A stretch of DNA of 8,191 nucleotides from Thioalkalivibrio sp. (GCA_007133115.1 SLNI01000132.1:1-8191), one strand, 5' to 3'. Positions 1-7,442 are shown, numbered from the stretch's first letter. Numbers and translations: made by a program. Notes: generated from the letters alone by a model not told the origin.

Positions 1-55
1 CCCGACGAGAGCCCATCCGTCTGCACACCCGGTCCCCCGGCAAAAGCGGCTCTCC

Positions 56-84
56 TTGCCCGTATGGGCCGTGGGGGCTATCTT
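56..84 (+). promoter_or_regulatory. Candidate sigma70 promoter for purE
   Basis: A TTGCCC box (56-61) and a TATCTT box (79-84) are separated by 17 nt. Each matches the sigma70 consensus at four of six positions. Transcription would begin near 91, almost on top of the chosen purE start at 94. The stretch before it also holds a 7-bp inverted repeat, GAGAGCC at 7-13 and GGCTCTC at 48-54, which could belong to the end of an upstream unit. The promoter call is weak because such matches arise by chance. Confidence 0.3.
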
Positions 85-93
85 TGCTTTCCT

Positions 94-597
94 ATGGAAT
101 CGACGCACGCGAAGATCGGCCTGGTGATGGGCAGCCGTTCCGACTGGCCCACGATGGAGCATGCCGCGCGCATGCTCGAGGATCTGGGCGTGCCCTACGA
201 GGCTCGGGTCGTTTCTGCCCACCGCACGCCGGATCTGCTGTTCGACTATGCGGAAAAAGCCGCGGGCCGCGGCCTGCAGGCGATCATCGCCGGGGCGGGT
301 GGCGCGGCCCATCTACCGGGCATGCTCGCGGCCAAGACCACTGTGCCGGTACTCGGCGTCCCGGTGGCCTCGCGCCATATGCAGGGCCGGGATTCCCTGC
401 TCTCGATCGTCCAGATGCCCAAAGGCATCCCGGTCGCAACCTTTGCCATCGGTGACGCCGGAGCCGCCAATGCGGCCCTGTTCGCGGTGGCCATGCTGGC
501 CAATACCGATGCCGCTTTGCGTGGACGGCTCGCCCAGTTCCGGGAGCACCAGCGCGATGCCGTGCTGGCCCAGGAGCTGCCGCCGGTGCAGCAGTGA
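94..597 (+). CDS. purE: N5-carboxyaminoimidazole ribonucleotide mutase PurE (class I)
   Basis: This cytoplasmic enzyme of de novo purine synthesis moves the carboxyl group of N5-CAIR to carbon 4, giving CAIR. It works directly after PurK, whose gene follows. The 167-residue product is of normal length. It shows the phosphate-binding GSRSDW (13-18), the SAHRTPD motif with the catalytic-type His43, [12 protein letters not shown] (66-77) and the class I signature SLLSIVQMP (101-109). I chose the ATG at 94 because the protein then opens like E. coli PurE, with a short tail before the first beta strand. The upstream in-frame ATG at 64 would add ten unlikely residues ([10 protein letters not shown]). 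Neither start has a convincing Shine-Dalgarno sequence; the nearest G-run (73-77) lies 16 nt upstream of 94. The stop overlaps the purK start by 4 nt. Confidence 0.95.
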   Translation: MESTHAKIGLVMGSRSDWPTMEHAARMLEDLGVPYEARVVSAHRTPDLLFDYAEKAAGRGLQAIIAGAGGAAHLPGMLAAKTTVPVLGVPVASRHMQGRDSLLSIVQMPKGIPVATFAIGDAGAANAALFAVAMLANTDAALRGRLAQFREHQRDAVLAQELPPVQQ

Positions 598-1760
598 TTC
601 TGCCGCCAGCCGTGGTCGGACTGCTCGGCGGCGGGCAGCTCGGACGCTATTTCACTCTCAGCGCACGCACCATGGGATATCGTGTCTGGGTGCTGGATCC
701 CGATCCCCAGAGTCCCGCCGGTAGCGTTGCCGATCGCCATCTCTGCGCGGAATTCGAGGATCCCGAGGCGCTACGCGAGCTGGCGGCGAACGCTTCGGTG
801 GTGACCTGCGAGTTCGAGAACGTCCCTGCGGCCAGCGCGGAGTGGCTGGCGGCCCACGCGTTGCTGCGTCCCGATCCGCGGGCGCTTGCGGTTGCCCAGG
901 ACCGGATCGAGGAGAAACGCTTCCTGGAGCAGGCCGACGTCGCGGTGGCGCCGTGGCTGCCGATCGAGAATCCAGATGCGGCGCGGGAGGTTTCCCCCGA
1001 ATGGTCGTTTCCGGCGATCCTGAAAACCGCGCGCCTGGGTTACGACGGCAAGGGTCAGGTGTCTGTTCGAACTGCGTCGGACGTTGCCCCCGCTTTTCGC
1101 GCGCTCGGAGAGGTGCCCTGTGTTCTGGAGCAGCGGGTGGATCTCGAACGGGAGATCTCGGTTGTGCTGGCGCGCGATACGGAGGGCCGCAGCCGGGCGT
1201 TCCCGGTTTCCGAGAACGTCCATCGGGATGGGATCCTGCATCTGAGTCGGGTGCCCGCGCGGATCGACGAGGACCTTCGAACCCAGGCCGAGGCGATCGC
1301 GCAGCATGTTGCCGAACGGCTGGACTACTGTGGCGTGCTCGCGGTCGAGTTTTTCGTGACCTCGGAGGGCAACCTCCTGGTCAACGAGATCGCTCCCCGC
1401 CCCCACAATTCCGGACACTACACGCTCGATGCGGTTTCGGTCTCGCAGTTCGAGCAGCAGGTCCGGGCGGTCTGCGGTCTGGCACTGGCCCCCGCCGAGC
1501 TGACCGCTCCGGTAGCCATGCTGAATCTGCTGGGCGAACTCTGGCCGGAGGGCCGCTCGATGCCCGATTTTTCCAATGTGCTGAACCACGGTCGCGTGCG
1601 CCTGCATCTCTACGGCAAACCCCTGCCGCGCCCCGGGCGCAAGATGGGACACATCAACGTGCTCGGGGCGCCGGGCGAGGGGGAGGCATCGCAACCCGTG
1701 CGTCTTGCCGAGACGCTCTGGAACGCGTTGCGGTCCCAGGCAGGCCTGGAGGGACCATGA
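594..1760 (+). CDS. purK: N5-carboxyaminoimidazole ribonucleotide synthase PurK
   Basis: This ATP-grasp ligase carboxylates AIR with bicarbonate and ATP to make N5-CAIR, the substrate of PurE. The 388-residue product has the N-terminal glycine-rich loop [10 protein letters not shown] (9-18), CEFENVPA (72-79), the ATP-grasp segment [14 protein letters not shown] (142-155), [13 protein letters not shown] (178-190), and the metal/phosphate-binding end with EFF (252-254) and [14 protein letters not shown] (264-277). It is somewhat longer than the E. coli protein (about 355 residues). The start is a GTG whose last two bases are shared with the purE TGA stop (GTGA overlap), so translation is probably coupled to purE. 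No good ribosome site is placed immediately upstream; CAGGAG at 571-576 is too far. The end overlaps the next gene by ATGA. Confidence 0.96.
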   Translation: MILPPAVVGLLGGGQLGRYFTLSARTMGYRVWVLDPDPQSPAGSVADRHLCAEFEDPEALRELAANASVVTCEFENVPAASAEWLAAHALLRPDPRALAVAQDRIEEKRFLEQADVAVAPWLPIENPDAAREVSPEWSFPAILKTARLGYDGKGQVSVRTASDVAPAFRALGEVPCVLEQRVDLEREISVVLARDTEGRSRAFPVSENVHRDGILHLSRVPARIDEDLRTQAEAIAQHVAERLDYCGVLAVEFFVTSEGNLLVNEIAPRPHNSGHYTLDAVSVSQFEQQVRAVCGLALAPAELTAPVAMLNLLGELWPEGRSMPDFSNVLNHGRVRLHLYGKPLPRPGRKMGHINVLGAPGEGEASQPVRLAETLWNALRSQAGLEGP

Positions 1761-2383
1761 GCGAGCGTGACTGGAATCTGCGCTCCCGTGCGGAGCGTAC
1801 CCGACTTCATGACGAACTCAAGGCCGACATCCGCTTTACCGACGAAATCGCCGGCGAGCGCCTGGATTTCACGACGACGTGGGGGCTGTTCTCGCCCCGG
1901 CGCATCGACGACGGTACCCGTCTGCTCCTGGATTATGTCGAAGTCGGACCGGAGGACCGTTGCCTGGACCTCGGGTGTGGCTACGGACCCATCGGGTTGG
2001 TGTTTGCCCGCAAGGCGGCTCGTGGCCACTGCACGTTGGTCGACAAGGATTTCGTGGCGGTGGAGTACAGTCGGCGCAACGCCGAACGAAACGGGATACG
2101 CAACGTGGATTGCCTTCTCAGCAACGGCTTCGATCAGATCTCGGAGCGCCGCTTCGATGTCATGGCCTCGAACCTGCCGGCCAAGGTGGGTCGGGAACTG
2201 CTGTATACGTACCTGCTCGATGCCTGGGAGCAGTTGAACCCTGGCGGACGTCTCTATGTCGTAACGATCACGGGTTTGCGTCGGTTCATCGAGAAGGGTT
2301 TCAAGGAAGTGTTCGGGAACTACGATAAGCTCAAGCAGGGTCGGGATTACACTGTGGCCCTGGCACGCCGCGAACCGCTCTGA
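1757..2383 (+). CDS. Class I SAM-dependent methyltransferase, RsmC/YbxB (MTS) type
   Basis: The 208-residue protein is a Rossmann-fold methyltransferase of the MTS superfamily, whose best-known members (RsmC, RlmG) methylate guanines in rRNA. Visible motifs are the N-terminal TTWGLFSPRRID (39-51, matching the family's GVFS..D segment), motif I DLGCGYGPIG (71-80) for SAM binding, an acidic residue after beta 2 (D96 in LVDKD), motif IV at SNLPAK (138-143), and a C-terminal LNPGGRLYVV (160-169) then FGNYDKLKQGRDY (186-198) as in YbxB. Motif IV is normally NPP(F/Y) in base-amine methylases; here it is NLPA, so the target is uncertain. The ATG overlaps the purK stop (ATGA), with GGAGGG at 1748-1753 as its ribosome site, so it is translated with purEK. 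The reading frame is open far upstream inside purK, but that part is a shadow. The true substrate is unknown. Confidence 0.88.
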   Translation: MSERDWNLRSRAERTRLHDELKADIRFTDEIAGERLDFTTTWGLFSPRRIDDGTRLLLDYVEVGPEDRCLDLGCGYGPIGLVFARKAARGHCTLVDKDFVAVEYSRRNAERNGIRNVDCLLSNGFDQISERRFDVMASNLPAKVGRELLYTYLLDAWEQLNPGGRLYVVTITGLRRFIEKGFKEVFGNYDKLKQGRDYTVALARREPL

Positions 2384-2433
2384 AGCCGGAGCATTGCGGG
2401 GCCCGCGTCTCCTGGACAACGCCCGGATAGAGC

Positions 2434-3099
2434 ATGCACGTCATCGCTGTTTCGTTTCCCCTCTGGTTGCAACTCGTCGCCGCCGCCGGACTCGTGTTCG
2501 TTCTGGCCTGGGTGCTGCGTGGTATGACCTGGGAGGAGTTGTTCGTTCCCGGTCGGGTACAGCATGCCCTGATCGCGGTCGCGTTGCTCGCAGGCATCTG
2601 GAGCATGCGTCCCGAGACCGTGGATGGACTGGCCATGCATTTTCTCGGCGCGACGGTCACGACCCTGATCTTCGGTTGGCGCCTTGCGGTGCTGATGCTC
2701 GCGGTCGTGGTGGTCATCCTCGGGGGCCTGGGATTGGTCGAACCGCTGATGATCCCATTCATCATCCTGGTCAGCGGAGTGCTGCCGGTGCTCACGACCT
2801 GGGGTCTGCTGCGGCTGAGTGAACAGCGTCTGCCGCCCCATATGTTCATCTACCTTTACGTGGTGGGATTCTTCGGTGGGGCCCTCTCGGTTCTGGTGGT
2901 GATGGTGGCCAATTCACTGTTGTTTGGGCTTTTCACTCCGCTGGCGTGGGATCTTGTGCTCTCGGAATATCTGCGTTACACGATGCTGCTGGTGCTCCCG
3001 GAGGGGGTGCTCAATGGCATGATCATTACCGGTCTGGTGATGTTCCGGCCGGAGTGGGTGGCAACCTATTCCGATGCGCGTTATGTTGATGGCCGTTAA
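2434..3099 (+). CDS. CbiM/NikM-like integral membrane protein (orphan ECF-type permease)
   Basis: The 221-residue, very hydrophobic protein has about six or seven membrane segments (roughly 8-29, 43-57, 66-83, 84-107, 108-128, 137-162 and 182-204). The MHFLGATVTTLIFGW stretch (68-82) and the general layout resemble the CbiM family, the substrate-binding membrane component of cobalt/nickel energy-coupling-factor transporters, and in particular the compact proteobacterial branch found without partners. It begins Met-His, as CbiM/NikM proteins do, and has His69 in the position that in NikM helps hold nickel. No CbiO-like ATPase, CbiQ or CbiN gene lies in the window, so transport of Co or Ni is only suggested. 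It follows the methyltransferase by 50 nt with a weak GGA ribosome site at 2425-2427, and may be the last gene of the purEK unit. Family membership is fairly secure; the substrate is not. Confidence 0.8.
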   Translation: MHVIAVSFPLWLQLVAAAGLVFVLAWVLRGMTWEELFVPGRVQHALIAVALLAGIWSMRPETVDGLAMHFLGATVTTLIFGWRLAVLMLAVVVVILGGLGLVEPLMIPFIILVSGVLPVLTTWGLLRLSEQRLPPHMFIYLYVVGFFGGALSVLVVMVANSLLFGLFTPLAWDLVLSEYLRYTMLLVLPEGVLNGMIITGLVMFRPEWVATYSDARYVDGR

Positions 3100-3190
3100 T
3101 GTCCGGTTCAGGAAACGCCTGCTAATCTGACATTGGCTGGCGTAATCCTCAGAGTCGTACCCAACAAGAAACCTTCAAAGGAGGGCAGGC

Positions 3191-3502
3191 ATGAAGAAGT
3201 GGGCAATGGCAGTAGCAACGGGGCTGGTCTTCGCGTCCGGAATGGGCGGCGTTCACGCGGGTGACGTGGAAGCGGGCAAAGCGAAATATGCCACCTGTCA
3301 GGGATGTCATGGGCCGTCTGGCCAGGGGCAGGCCATCTTCCCGGGCGTGGCGGGCAAGGATGTGGAGTACCTCGCCGACACGCTCCAGAAGTACAGGGCG
3401 GGCGAACAGGTCGGCCCGAACAGCATGATGATGATGCCGCACGCGATTAACCTGAGTGACGAAGACATCGCCGATCTGGCGGCGTACATGAATTCGCTCT
3501 GA
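3191..3502 (+). CDS. Periplasmic class I c-type cytochrome (c5/c553-like)
   Basis: This small electron carrier of 103 residues starts with a Sec signal peptide (MKKWAMAV..., cleavage probably after VHA at 23), leaving a mature protein of about 80 residues. The single haem site is CQGCH (Cys36, Cys39, His40) followed by GPSGQGQ. The C-terminal half has the typical YLADTLQKYRAGEQ (60-73) and LSDEDIADLAAYMNSL (88-103) helices. The sixth haem ligand should be a methionine in the run of four at 79-82. The gene has a very strong ribosome site, AAAGGAGGG at 3177-3185, 5 nt before the ATG, which suggests high expression. It stands apart: 91 nt after the membrane protein and followed by two terminators. 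The redox partner cannot be told from the context; a role in respiratory or sulfur-oxidation electron transfer is possible but only inferred. Confidence 0.93.
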   Translation: MKKWAMAVATGLVFASGMGGVHAGDVEAGKAKYATCQGCHGPSGQGQAIFPGVAGKDVEYLADTLQKYRAGEQVGPNSMMMMPHAINLSDEDIADLAAYMNSL

Positions 3503-3524
3503 GCGTTCAGAGGCGTTTGCATGG

Positions 3525-3554
3525 CCCCGGTCCGGGTAACGGATCGGGGTTTTT
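3525..3554 (+). terminator. Rho-independent terminator after the cytochrome c gene
   Basis: A 10-bp stem (3525-3534 with 3540-3549, CCCCGGTCCG against CGGATCGGGG, one G-T pair) closes a 5-nt loop GGTAA and is followed directly by five T (3550-3554). It lies 22 nt past the cytochrome stop codon and acts on + strand transcripts only; there is no T-run on the other side. Confidence 0.87.
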
Positions 3555-3559
3555 GAGAG

Positions 3560-3589
3560 ACCGCTCCGAGGATTGCCGGGAGCGGTTTT
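3560..3589 (+). terminator. Second, tandem rho-independent terminator
   Basis: An 8-bp perfect stem, ACCGCTCC (3560-3567) with GGAGCGGT (3579-3586), encloses an 11-nt loop and runs into TTTT (3586-3589) and then CCATTTT. It starts 5 nt after the T-run of the first terminator, so the two form a back-to-back pair insulating the rpe unit from upstream transcription. Confidence 0.7.
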
Positions 3590-3625
3590 CCATTTTCTGG
3601 GCCGCCGTCCCGCATGCGGTGCGCT

Positions 3626-3654
3626 TTGCCTCCGGACGGTCCTTCCGGTAAAGT
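3626..3654 (+). promoter_or_regulatory. Candidate sigma70 promoter of rpe-gph-trpE
   Basis: TTGCCT (3626-3631) and TAAAGT (3649-3654) are separated by 17 nt. Each matches four of six consensus positions. The site lies just after the double terminator and about 60 nt before the rpe start, where a new promoter would be needed. Initiation is expected near 3661. Confidence 0.4.
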
Positions 3655-3668
3655 TCAGCGGCTACCCT

Positions 3669-3684
3669 GCGCGCAATCGCGCGC
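3669..3684 (+). other. GC hairpin in the rpe leader
   Basis: GCGCGC at 3669-3674 and again at 3679-3684 can pair around a 4-nt AATC loop, giving a compact all-GC hairpin near the expected 5' end of the rpe transcript and 17 nt upstream of its ribosome site. There is no T-run, so it is not a terminator; an mRNA-stabilising role is possible, and chance in GC-rich DNA is equally possible. Confidence 0.3.
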
Positions 3685-3712
3685 TCACCTGGCTAGACCG
3701 CGAGGTTTCCCC

Positions 3713-4402
3713 ATGGCCCTACCCGACCTGATTGCTCCGTCCATTCTTTCTGCCGACTTCGCCCGTCTCGGCGAAGAGGTGGACAACGTCCTGCGCGCCG
3801 GCGCGGACATCGTCCACTTCGACGTGATGGACAACCACTATGTGCCCAACCTGACCATTGGCCCGCTGGTCTGCGAGGCCCTGCGCAAGCACGGTGTCAC
3901 CGCTCCGATCGACGTGCACCTGATGGTCAAGCCCGTGGATCGGATCATTCCCGATTTCGCCAAGGCGGGGGCCAGTTACATCACCTTTCACCCCGAGGCG
4001 TCCGAGCATATCGACCGCACCCTGCAGCTGATCAAGGGCGAGGGTTGCAAGGCCGGGCTGGTGTTCAATCCCGCAACCCCGCTGTCCCATCTCGATTACG
4101 TCATGGACAAGGTCGACATGATTCTGCTGATGTCGGTCAACCCGGGCTTCGGTGGGCAGAAATTCATTCCGGAGACTCTGGACAAGCTGCGCGAGGCACG
4201 TCGCCGCATCGAAGCCTCCGGGCGCGAGATCCGGCTCGAGATCGACGGCGGCGTGAAGGCCGACAACATTCGCGAAATCAAGGCTGCGGGCGCGGATACC
4301 TTCGTCGCCGGCTCGGCGATCTTCGGCGCTGCGAAGGACTCCGATCCGAGTCATTACGACAGCATCGTCCAGGCGATGCGCTACGAGCTGGCAAAAGCCT
4401 GA
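3713..4402 (+). CDS. rpe: Ribulose-phosphate 3-epimerase
   Basis: This cytoplasmic TIM-barrel metalloenzyme interconverts ribulose 5-phosphate and xylulose 5-phosphate in the pentose phosphate pathway (and in the Calvin cycle of autotrophs). The 229-residue product has family length and all signatures: [13 protein letters not shown] (8-20), [17 protein letters not shown] (35-51) with His36 and the catalytic-type Asp38, DVHLMV (67-72) with His70, HPEAS (93-97), [13 protein letters not shown] (140-152), LEIDGGV (175-181) with Asp178, and GSAIF (200-204) for phosphate binding. The frame is open further upstream to 3614, but ATG 3713 gives the normal N-terminus and has GAGG (3702-3705) 7 nt before it. 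gph follows after 14 nt, so the two are very likely co-transcribed, a common gammaproteobacterial arrangement with trpE. Confidence 0.96.
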   Translation: MALPDLIAPSILSADFARLGEEVDNVLRAGADIVHFDVMDNHYVPNLTIGPLVCEALRKHGVTAPIDVHLMVKPVDRIIPDFAKAGASYITFHPEASEHIDRTLQLIKGEGCKAGLVFNPATPLSHLDYVMDKVDMILLMSVNPGFGGQKFIPETLDKLREARRRIEASGREIRLEIDGGVKADNIREIKAAGADTFVAGSAIFGAAKDSDPSHYDSIVQAMRYELAKA

Positions 4403-4416
4403 AGCGGCGGGCCATC

Positions 4417-5100
4417 GTGTCCCTGCCGCGTCCCGCGATGATCCTGATCGACCTGGACGGCACGCTGATCGACAGCGTGCCGGACCTGGCCTTTTGCGTG
4501 GATGCGATGATGACCGAGCTCGGGTTGCCGGTGCGTGGGGAGGCGGCCGTACGCAACTGGGTCGGCAACGGGGTGGAGCGCCTGGTCCAGCGAGCACTAT
4601 GCAACGACCTCGACGGGCAACCCGACACGCCTCTGTTCGAACGCGCGCTGCCGGTGTTCATGCGGCTTTACCAGGAAAACACCTCGCAGCGCAGCTGCCT
4701 GTATGCCGGTGTGCGCGAGGGTTTGGATCTGCTGCACGCTCAGGAATACCGGCTCGGCTGCGTGACCAACAAGGCTGAACGCTTCACGTTGCCGCTGTTG
4801 CGCGACAAGGGCATTCTCGATCACTTCGAGCTGGTCGTTTCGGGCGATACGCTGGAGAAAAAGAAGCCGGATCCCATGCCGCTGCTCTACGCGGCGGAAC
4901 GGTTCGGCGTCGCGCCCGCGGATTCCCTGATGGTCGGCGACTCGCGAAGTGACGTGAAAGCCGCGCGCGCCGCCGGGTTCCGCATCGTCTGCATGACCTA
5001 CGGCTACAATCACGGAGCGGACATCCGTGAGGAGAATCCGGATGTCGTGCTCGACCGGCTGGATCAGCTGCCCGGACTTCTGGGTGCTCGTGTTGCGTGA
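4417..5100 (+). CDS. gph: Phosphoglycolate phosphatase (HAD family)
   Basis: This HAD-superfamily phosphatase dephosphorylates 2-phosphoglycolate, which arises from DNA repair and, in carbon-fixing organisms, from Rubisco oxygenation. The 227-residue product shows HAD motif I DLDGTLIDS (12-20, nucleophile Asp12 and acid/base Asp14), an alpha-helical cap with NWVGNGVERLVQRAL (47-61), motif II in CVTNK (115-119, Thr117), motif III Lys150 in KKKPDP (148-153), and motif IV GDSRSD (174-179). The start is uncertain. GTG 4417 gives a short LPRP-type leader like Pseudomonas Gph and follows a GCGGCGGG stretch. ATG 4438 would begin only four residues before the nucleophile and lacks a ribosome site. 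The open frame upstream of 4417 lies inside rpe and is a shadow. The TGA is 42 nt from trpE. Confidence 0.92.
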   Translation: MSLPRPAMILIDLDGTLIDSVPDLAFCVDAMMTELGLPVRGEAAVRNWVGNGVERLVQRALCNDLDGQPDTPLFERALPVFMRLYQENTSQRSCLYAGVREGLDLLHAQEYRLGCVTNKAERFTLPLLRDKGILDHFELVVSGDTLEKKKPDPMPLLYAAERFGVAPADSLMVGDSRSDVKAARAAGFRIVCMTYGYNHGADIREENPDVVLDRLDQLPGLLGARVA

Positions 5101-5142
5101 TGCGGGTGCGGCCTCGTCAATGCGACCGCCCGGGGACACGAC

Positions 5143-6624
5143 ATGAGCCCTGAGCAGTTCGACCAGCTCGTGGCGCAGGGTCACAATCGGATCCCGTTGG
5201 TGCGGGAAGTCCTGGCCGATCTGGATACGCCGCTTTCGATCTTTCTGAAATTGGGCAATCGCCCGTTCACCTACCTGTTCGAGTCGGTCCAGGGCGGCGA
5301 GAAGTGGGGGCGGTATTCGTTCATCGGACTGCCCGCGCGGACGCTGGTGCGCGTCCGCGGGCACCGGATCGAGGTCGAGACCGATGGCGCCGTCGTGGAA
5401 AGCCTGGAGCACGAGGATCCCTTGGCCTGGATCGAGGCGTTCCAGTCCCGGTTCCGTGTGCCCGACCTGGACGGTCTGCCGCGATTCACCGGCGGACTGG
5501 TGGGCTACTTCGGGTTCGAAACCGTCCGCCTGATCGAGCCGCGCCTCGCCGGGAAGGAGAAACCCGACGCGCTGGATCTGCCCGATATCCTCCTGATGGT
5601 TTCCGACGAGGTGGTGGTGTTCGACAACCTTGGCGGCCGCCTGTACCTCGTGGTGCATGCCGACGCCACGCTTCCCGGCGGTCAGGCCGAAGCTTCGGCA
5701 CGGCTGGACCGCCTGGAGCAGCGCCTCCTGGAGCCGCTGGACGTTCCGCACCCTCATACCCGTCCGCATGCCATCCCGGACTACATTTCGGGATGGCATG
5801 CGGAGGATTTCAAGGCTGCGGTTGCGCGTGCGCAAAACTACATCGTGGACGGCGACGTGATGCAGGTGGTGCTGGCGCAGCGCATGAGTGTCCCGTTCAG
5901 CGCTCCGCCGCTCGATCTGTACCGCGCACTGCGCGGCCTGAATCCCTCGCCTTACATGTACTACATGGATCTCGGCGACCACCACGTGGTGGGAGCTTCC
6001 CCGGAAATTCTCGTCCGACTCGAAGATGACCGCGTGACGGTGCGTCCCATCGCCGGCACACGGCCGCGCGGGCGCAGCCCGGAGGAGGATCGGGCGCTCG
6101 AAGCCGATCTCCTCGCCGACCCGAAGGAATGCGCCGAGCATCTGATGCTGATCGATCTCGGGCGCAATGACGCGGGTCGTGTGAGCCGAACCGGAACCGT
6201 GCGTGTCACGGATACGATGGTCATCGAGCGTTATTCGCACGTGATGCATATCGTCTCCAATGTGGAAGGACTTCTGCGGCCGGGCCTGAGCGCGATGGAC
6301 GTCTTGCGGGCGACCTTTCCCGCCGGTACGGTGAGCGGAGCCCCGAAAATCCGGGCCCTGGAGATCATCGATGAACTGGAGCCGGTGAAGCGGGGTGTCT
6401 ACGCGGGTGCGGTGGGCTATCTTTCCTGGTCAGGAAACATGGATACCGCGATTGCGATCCGCACCGCGGTACTGCGCGACGGCGTGCTGCATATCCAGGC
6501 CGGCGCCGGTGTCGTGTATGACTCTGTCCCGGAAAACGAATGGCAGGAAACGCTGAACAAGGGTCGTGCCGTGGTCAGGGCCGCCGAGATGGCGAGTGCC
6601 GGGCTGGGGCCGCGGCGAAATTGA
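5143..6624 (+). CDS. trpE: Anthranilate synthase component I
   Basis: This enzyme converts chorismate to anthranilate, the first committed step of tryptophan synthesis, using ammonia delivered by the glutaminase TrpG. The 493-residue product has the N-terminal domain with the tryptophan feedback site region [19 protein letters not shown] (44-62), where LFES replaces the usual LLES but the key Ser48 is kept. It also has [12 protein letters not shown] (115-126), and the chorismate-binding domain with [10 protein letters not shown] (301-310), [11 protein letters not shown] (333-343), [11 protein letters not shown] (366-376), [14 protein letters not shown] (392-405), and the C-terminal [15 protein letters not shown] (453-467). 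It looks complete, active and feedback-sensitive. ATG 5143 has GGGGA (5132-5136) 6 nt upstream. There is no trp leader peptide or attenuator in the 42-nt gap after gph, so it probably shares the rpe-gph transcript. trpG is not next to it. Confidence 0.97.
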   Translation: MSPEQFDQLVAQGHNRIPLVREVLADLDTPLSIFLKLGNRPFTYLFESVQGGEKWGRYSFIGLPARTLVRVRGHRIEVETDGAVVESLEHEDPLAWIEAFQSRFRVPDLDGLPRFTGGLVGYFGFETVRLIEPRLAGKEKPDALDLPDILLMVSDEVVVFDNLGGRLYLVVHADATLPGGQAEASARLDRLEQRLLEPLDVPHPHTRPHAIPDYISGWHAEDFKAAVARAQNYIVDGDVMQVVLAQRMSVPFSAPPLDLYRALRGLNPSPYMYYMDLGDHHVVGASPEILVRLEDDRVTVRPIAGTRPRGRSPEEDRALEADLLADPKECAEHLMLIDLGRNDAGRVSRTGTVRVTDTMVIERYSHVMHIVSNVEGLLRPGLSAMDVLRATFPAGTVSGAPKIRALEIIDELEPVKRGVYAGAVGYLSWSGNMDTAIAIRTAVLRDGVLHIQAGAGVVYDSVPENEWQETLNKGRAVVRAAEMASAGLGPRRN

Positions 6625-6650
6625 ACGGCGTCCCGGGGAACGGGTAGACG

Positions 6651-7442
6651 ATGCATCGAACGTGGCTGTTCGTCCTGGTGGTCCTGTTGCTTCCGTTACC
6701 GGTTGCGTCCCAGGTGATGGTGCTCATTCCCGGTCATCAGGGGCAGGAATCCCAGGCCTTCCGCGAGGCGGGCGTGACGGTTCCGCTGGCGGCCTCCGGC
6801 TGGGCGGATGGGGGTCAGATCCTGCCGTCGGTGCACGGGGTGGAATTCGAATACGCGGTGGAAACCGGACAGCGCGTCTTCTATACCCTGCTGATGCCGA
6901 CCGAGCGGCCGGTTTCCATGCAGGCCGAGTGGCTGAACCTGTACCTGGATGCGCTGGTGCGCCGGCATCCCGATCAACCTTTGATCCTCGTCGCCCATTC
7001 CCTCGCGGGTGTGGTGGCCCGGTACTCGCTGGTGACGCGCAAGCGACGTGAAGTGTCCGCGCTGGTCACGATTGGAACCCCGCACGTGGACAGCGCGATG
7101 GTTCAGCTCGGGGATTTTTTCTGGCAGTCGCCGCTCGGGTCGTCGACACCCCTGATGACGCAGGGCAATCTGCGCCGCCTGCTGGAGCTCTATGCCGGCA
7201 TCAGTCCCAACCAACCGGGGAACATCCTGCGCTGGCTGAGTCATCAGGCCCATCCGGACATCCGTTACGTCTCGGTGGTCCGCCTGGTCGATACGATGGT
7301 GGATCCCGTCCTGCAGGACCTGAACCGGGTCTCCGATCTGCGCGGGCGTGCGGAAACGATCTGGAGTCCGGCAGGCCACGCACTGGAAGCGGCGGACGGG
7401 GCGATCCTCGCTGCACTGTTTTCAGCTCGGCTCGATCACTGA
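6651..7442 (+). CDS. Secreted alpha/beta-hydrolase (lipase/esterase-like)
   Basis: The 263-residue protein begins with a signal peptide (hydrophobic core about 5-18, cleavage probably near VAS at 20), so it is likely periplasmic or exported. The mature part opens with VMVLIPGHQG (22-31), the usual oxyanion strand and loop of lipase-like hydrolases. The nucleophile elbow is VAHSLAG (114-120) with Ser117, followed by VVARYSL and the strand ALVTIGTPH (137-145), typical of PGAP1/lipase relatives. Likely acid and base are Asp214 or Asp218 and His243 (SPAGHALEAAD). The elbow reads A-H-S-L-A instead of G-x-S-x-G. The gene starts 26 nt after trpE, with GGGGAA at 6635-6640 as a possible ribosome site, so it may ride on the trpE transcript. 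Its substrate is unknown; it has no evident link to tryptophan synthesis. Confidence 0.8.
   Translation: MHRTWLFVLVVLLLPLPVASQVMVLIPGHQGQESQAFREAGVTVPLAASGWADGGQILPSVHGVEFEYAVETGQRVFYTLLMPTERPVSMQAEWLNLYLDALVRRHPDQPLILVAHSLAGVVARYSLVTRKRREVSALVTIGTPHVDSAMVQLGDFFWQSPLGSSTPLMTQGNLRRLLELYAGISPNQPGNILRWLSHQAHPDIRYVSVVRLVDTMVDPVLQDLNRVSDLRGRAETIWSPAGHALEAADGAILAALFSARLDH

Noticed and set aside
842..1756. Upstream part of the long open frame that contains the methyltransferase
   Set aside because: It overlaps purK completely and has Arg/Gly/Ala-rich shadow composition; the true gene starts at ATG 1757 at the purK stop.
3107..3125. CAGG/CCTG inverted repeat after the membrane protein gene as a terminator
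   Set aside because: The stem is only 4 bp and no T-run follows it.
3614..3712. N-terminal extension of Rpe
   Set aside because: The extra 33 residues are low-quality sequence over the promoter and leader; ATG 3713 has a good ribosome site and gives the normal N-terminus.
4045..4416. N-terminal extension of Gph into rpe
   Set aside because: The residues are out-of-frame rpe translation with no homology sense; HAD proteins of this family start just before the DLDGT motif.
4597..6249. 550-codon open frame on the - strand opposite gph and trpE
   Set aside because: It is antisense to two clearly conserved genes, has no family motifs, and reflects the stop-poor antisense frames usual in GC-rich coding DNA.
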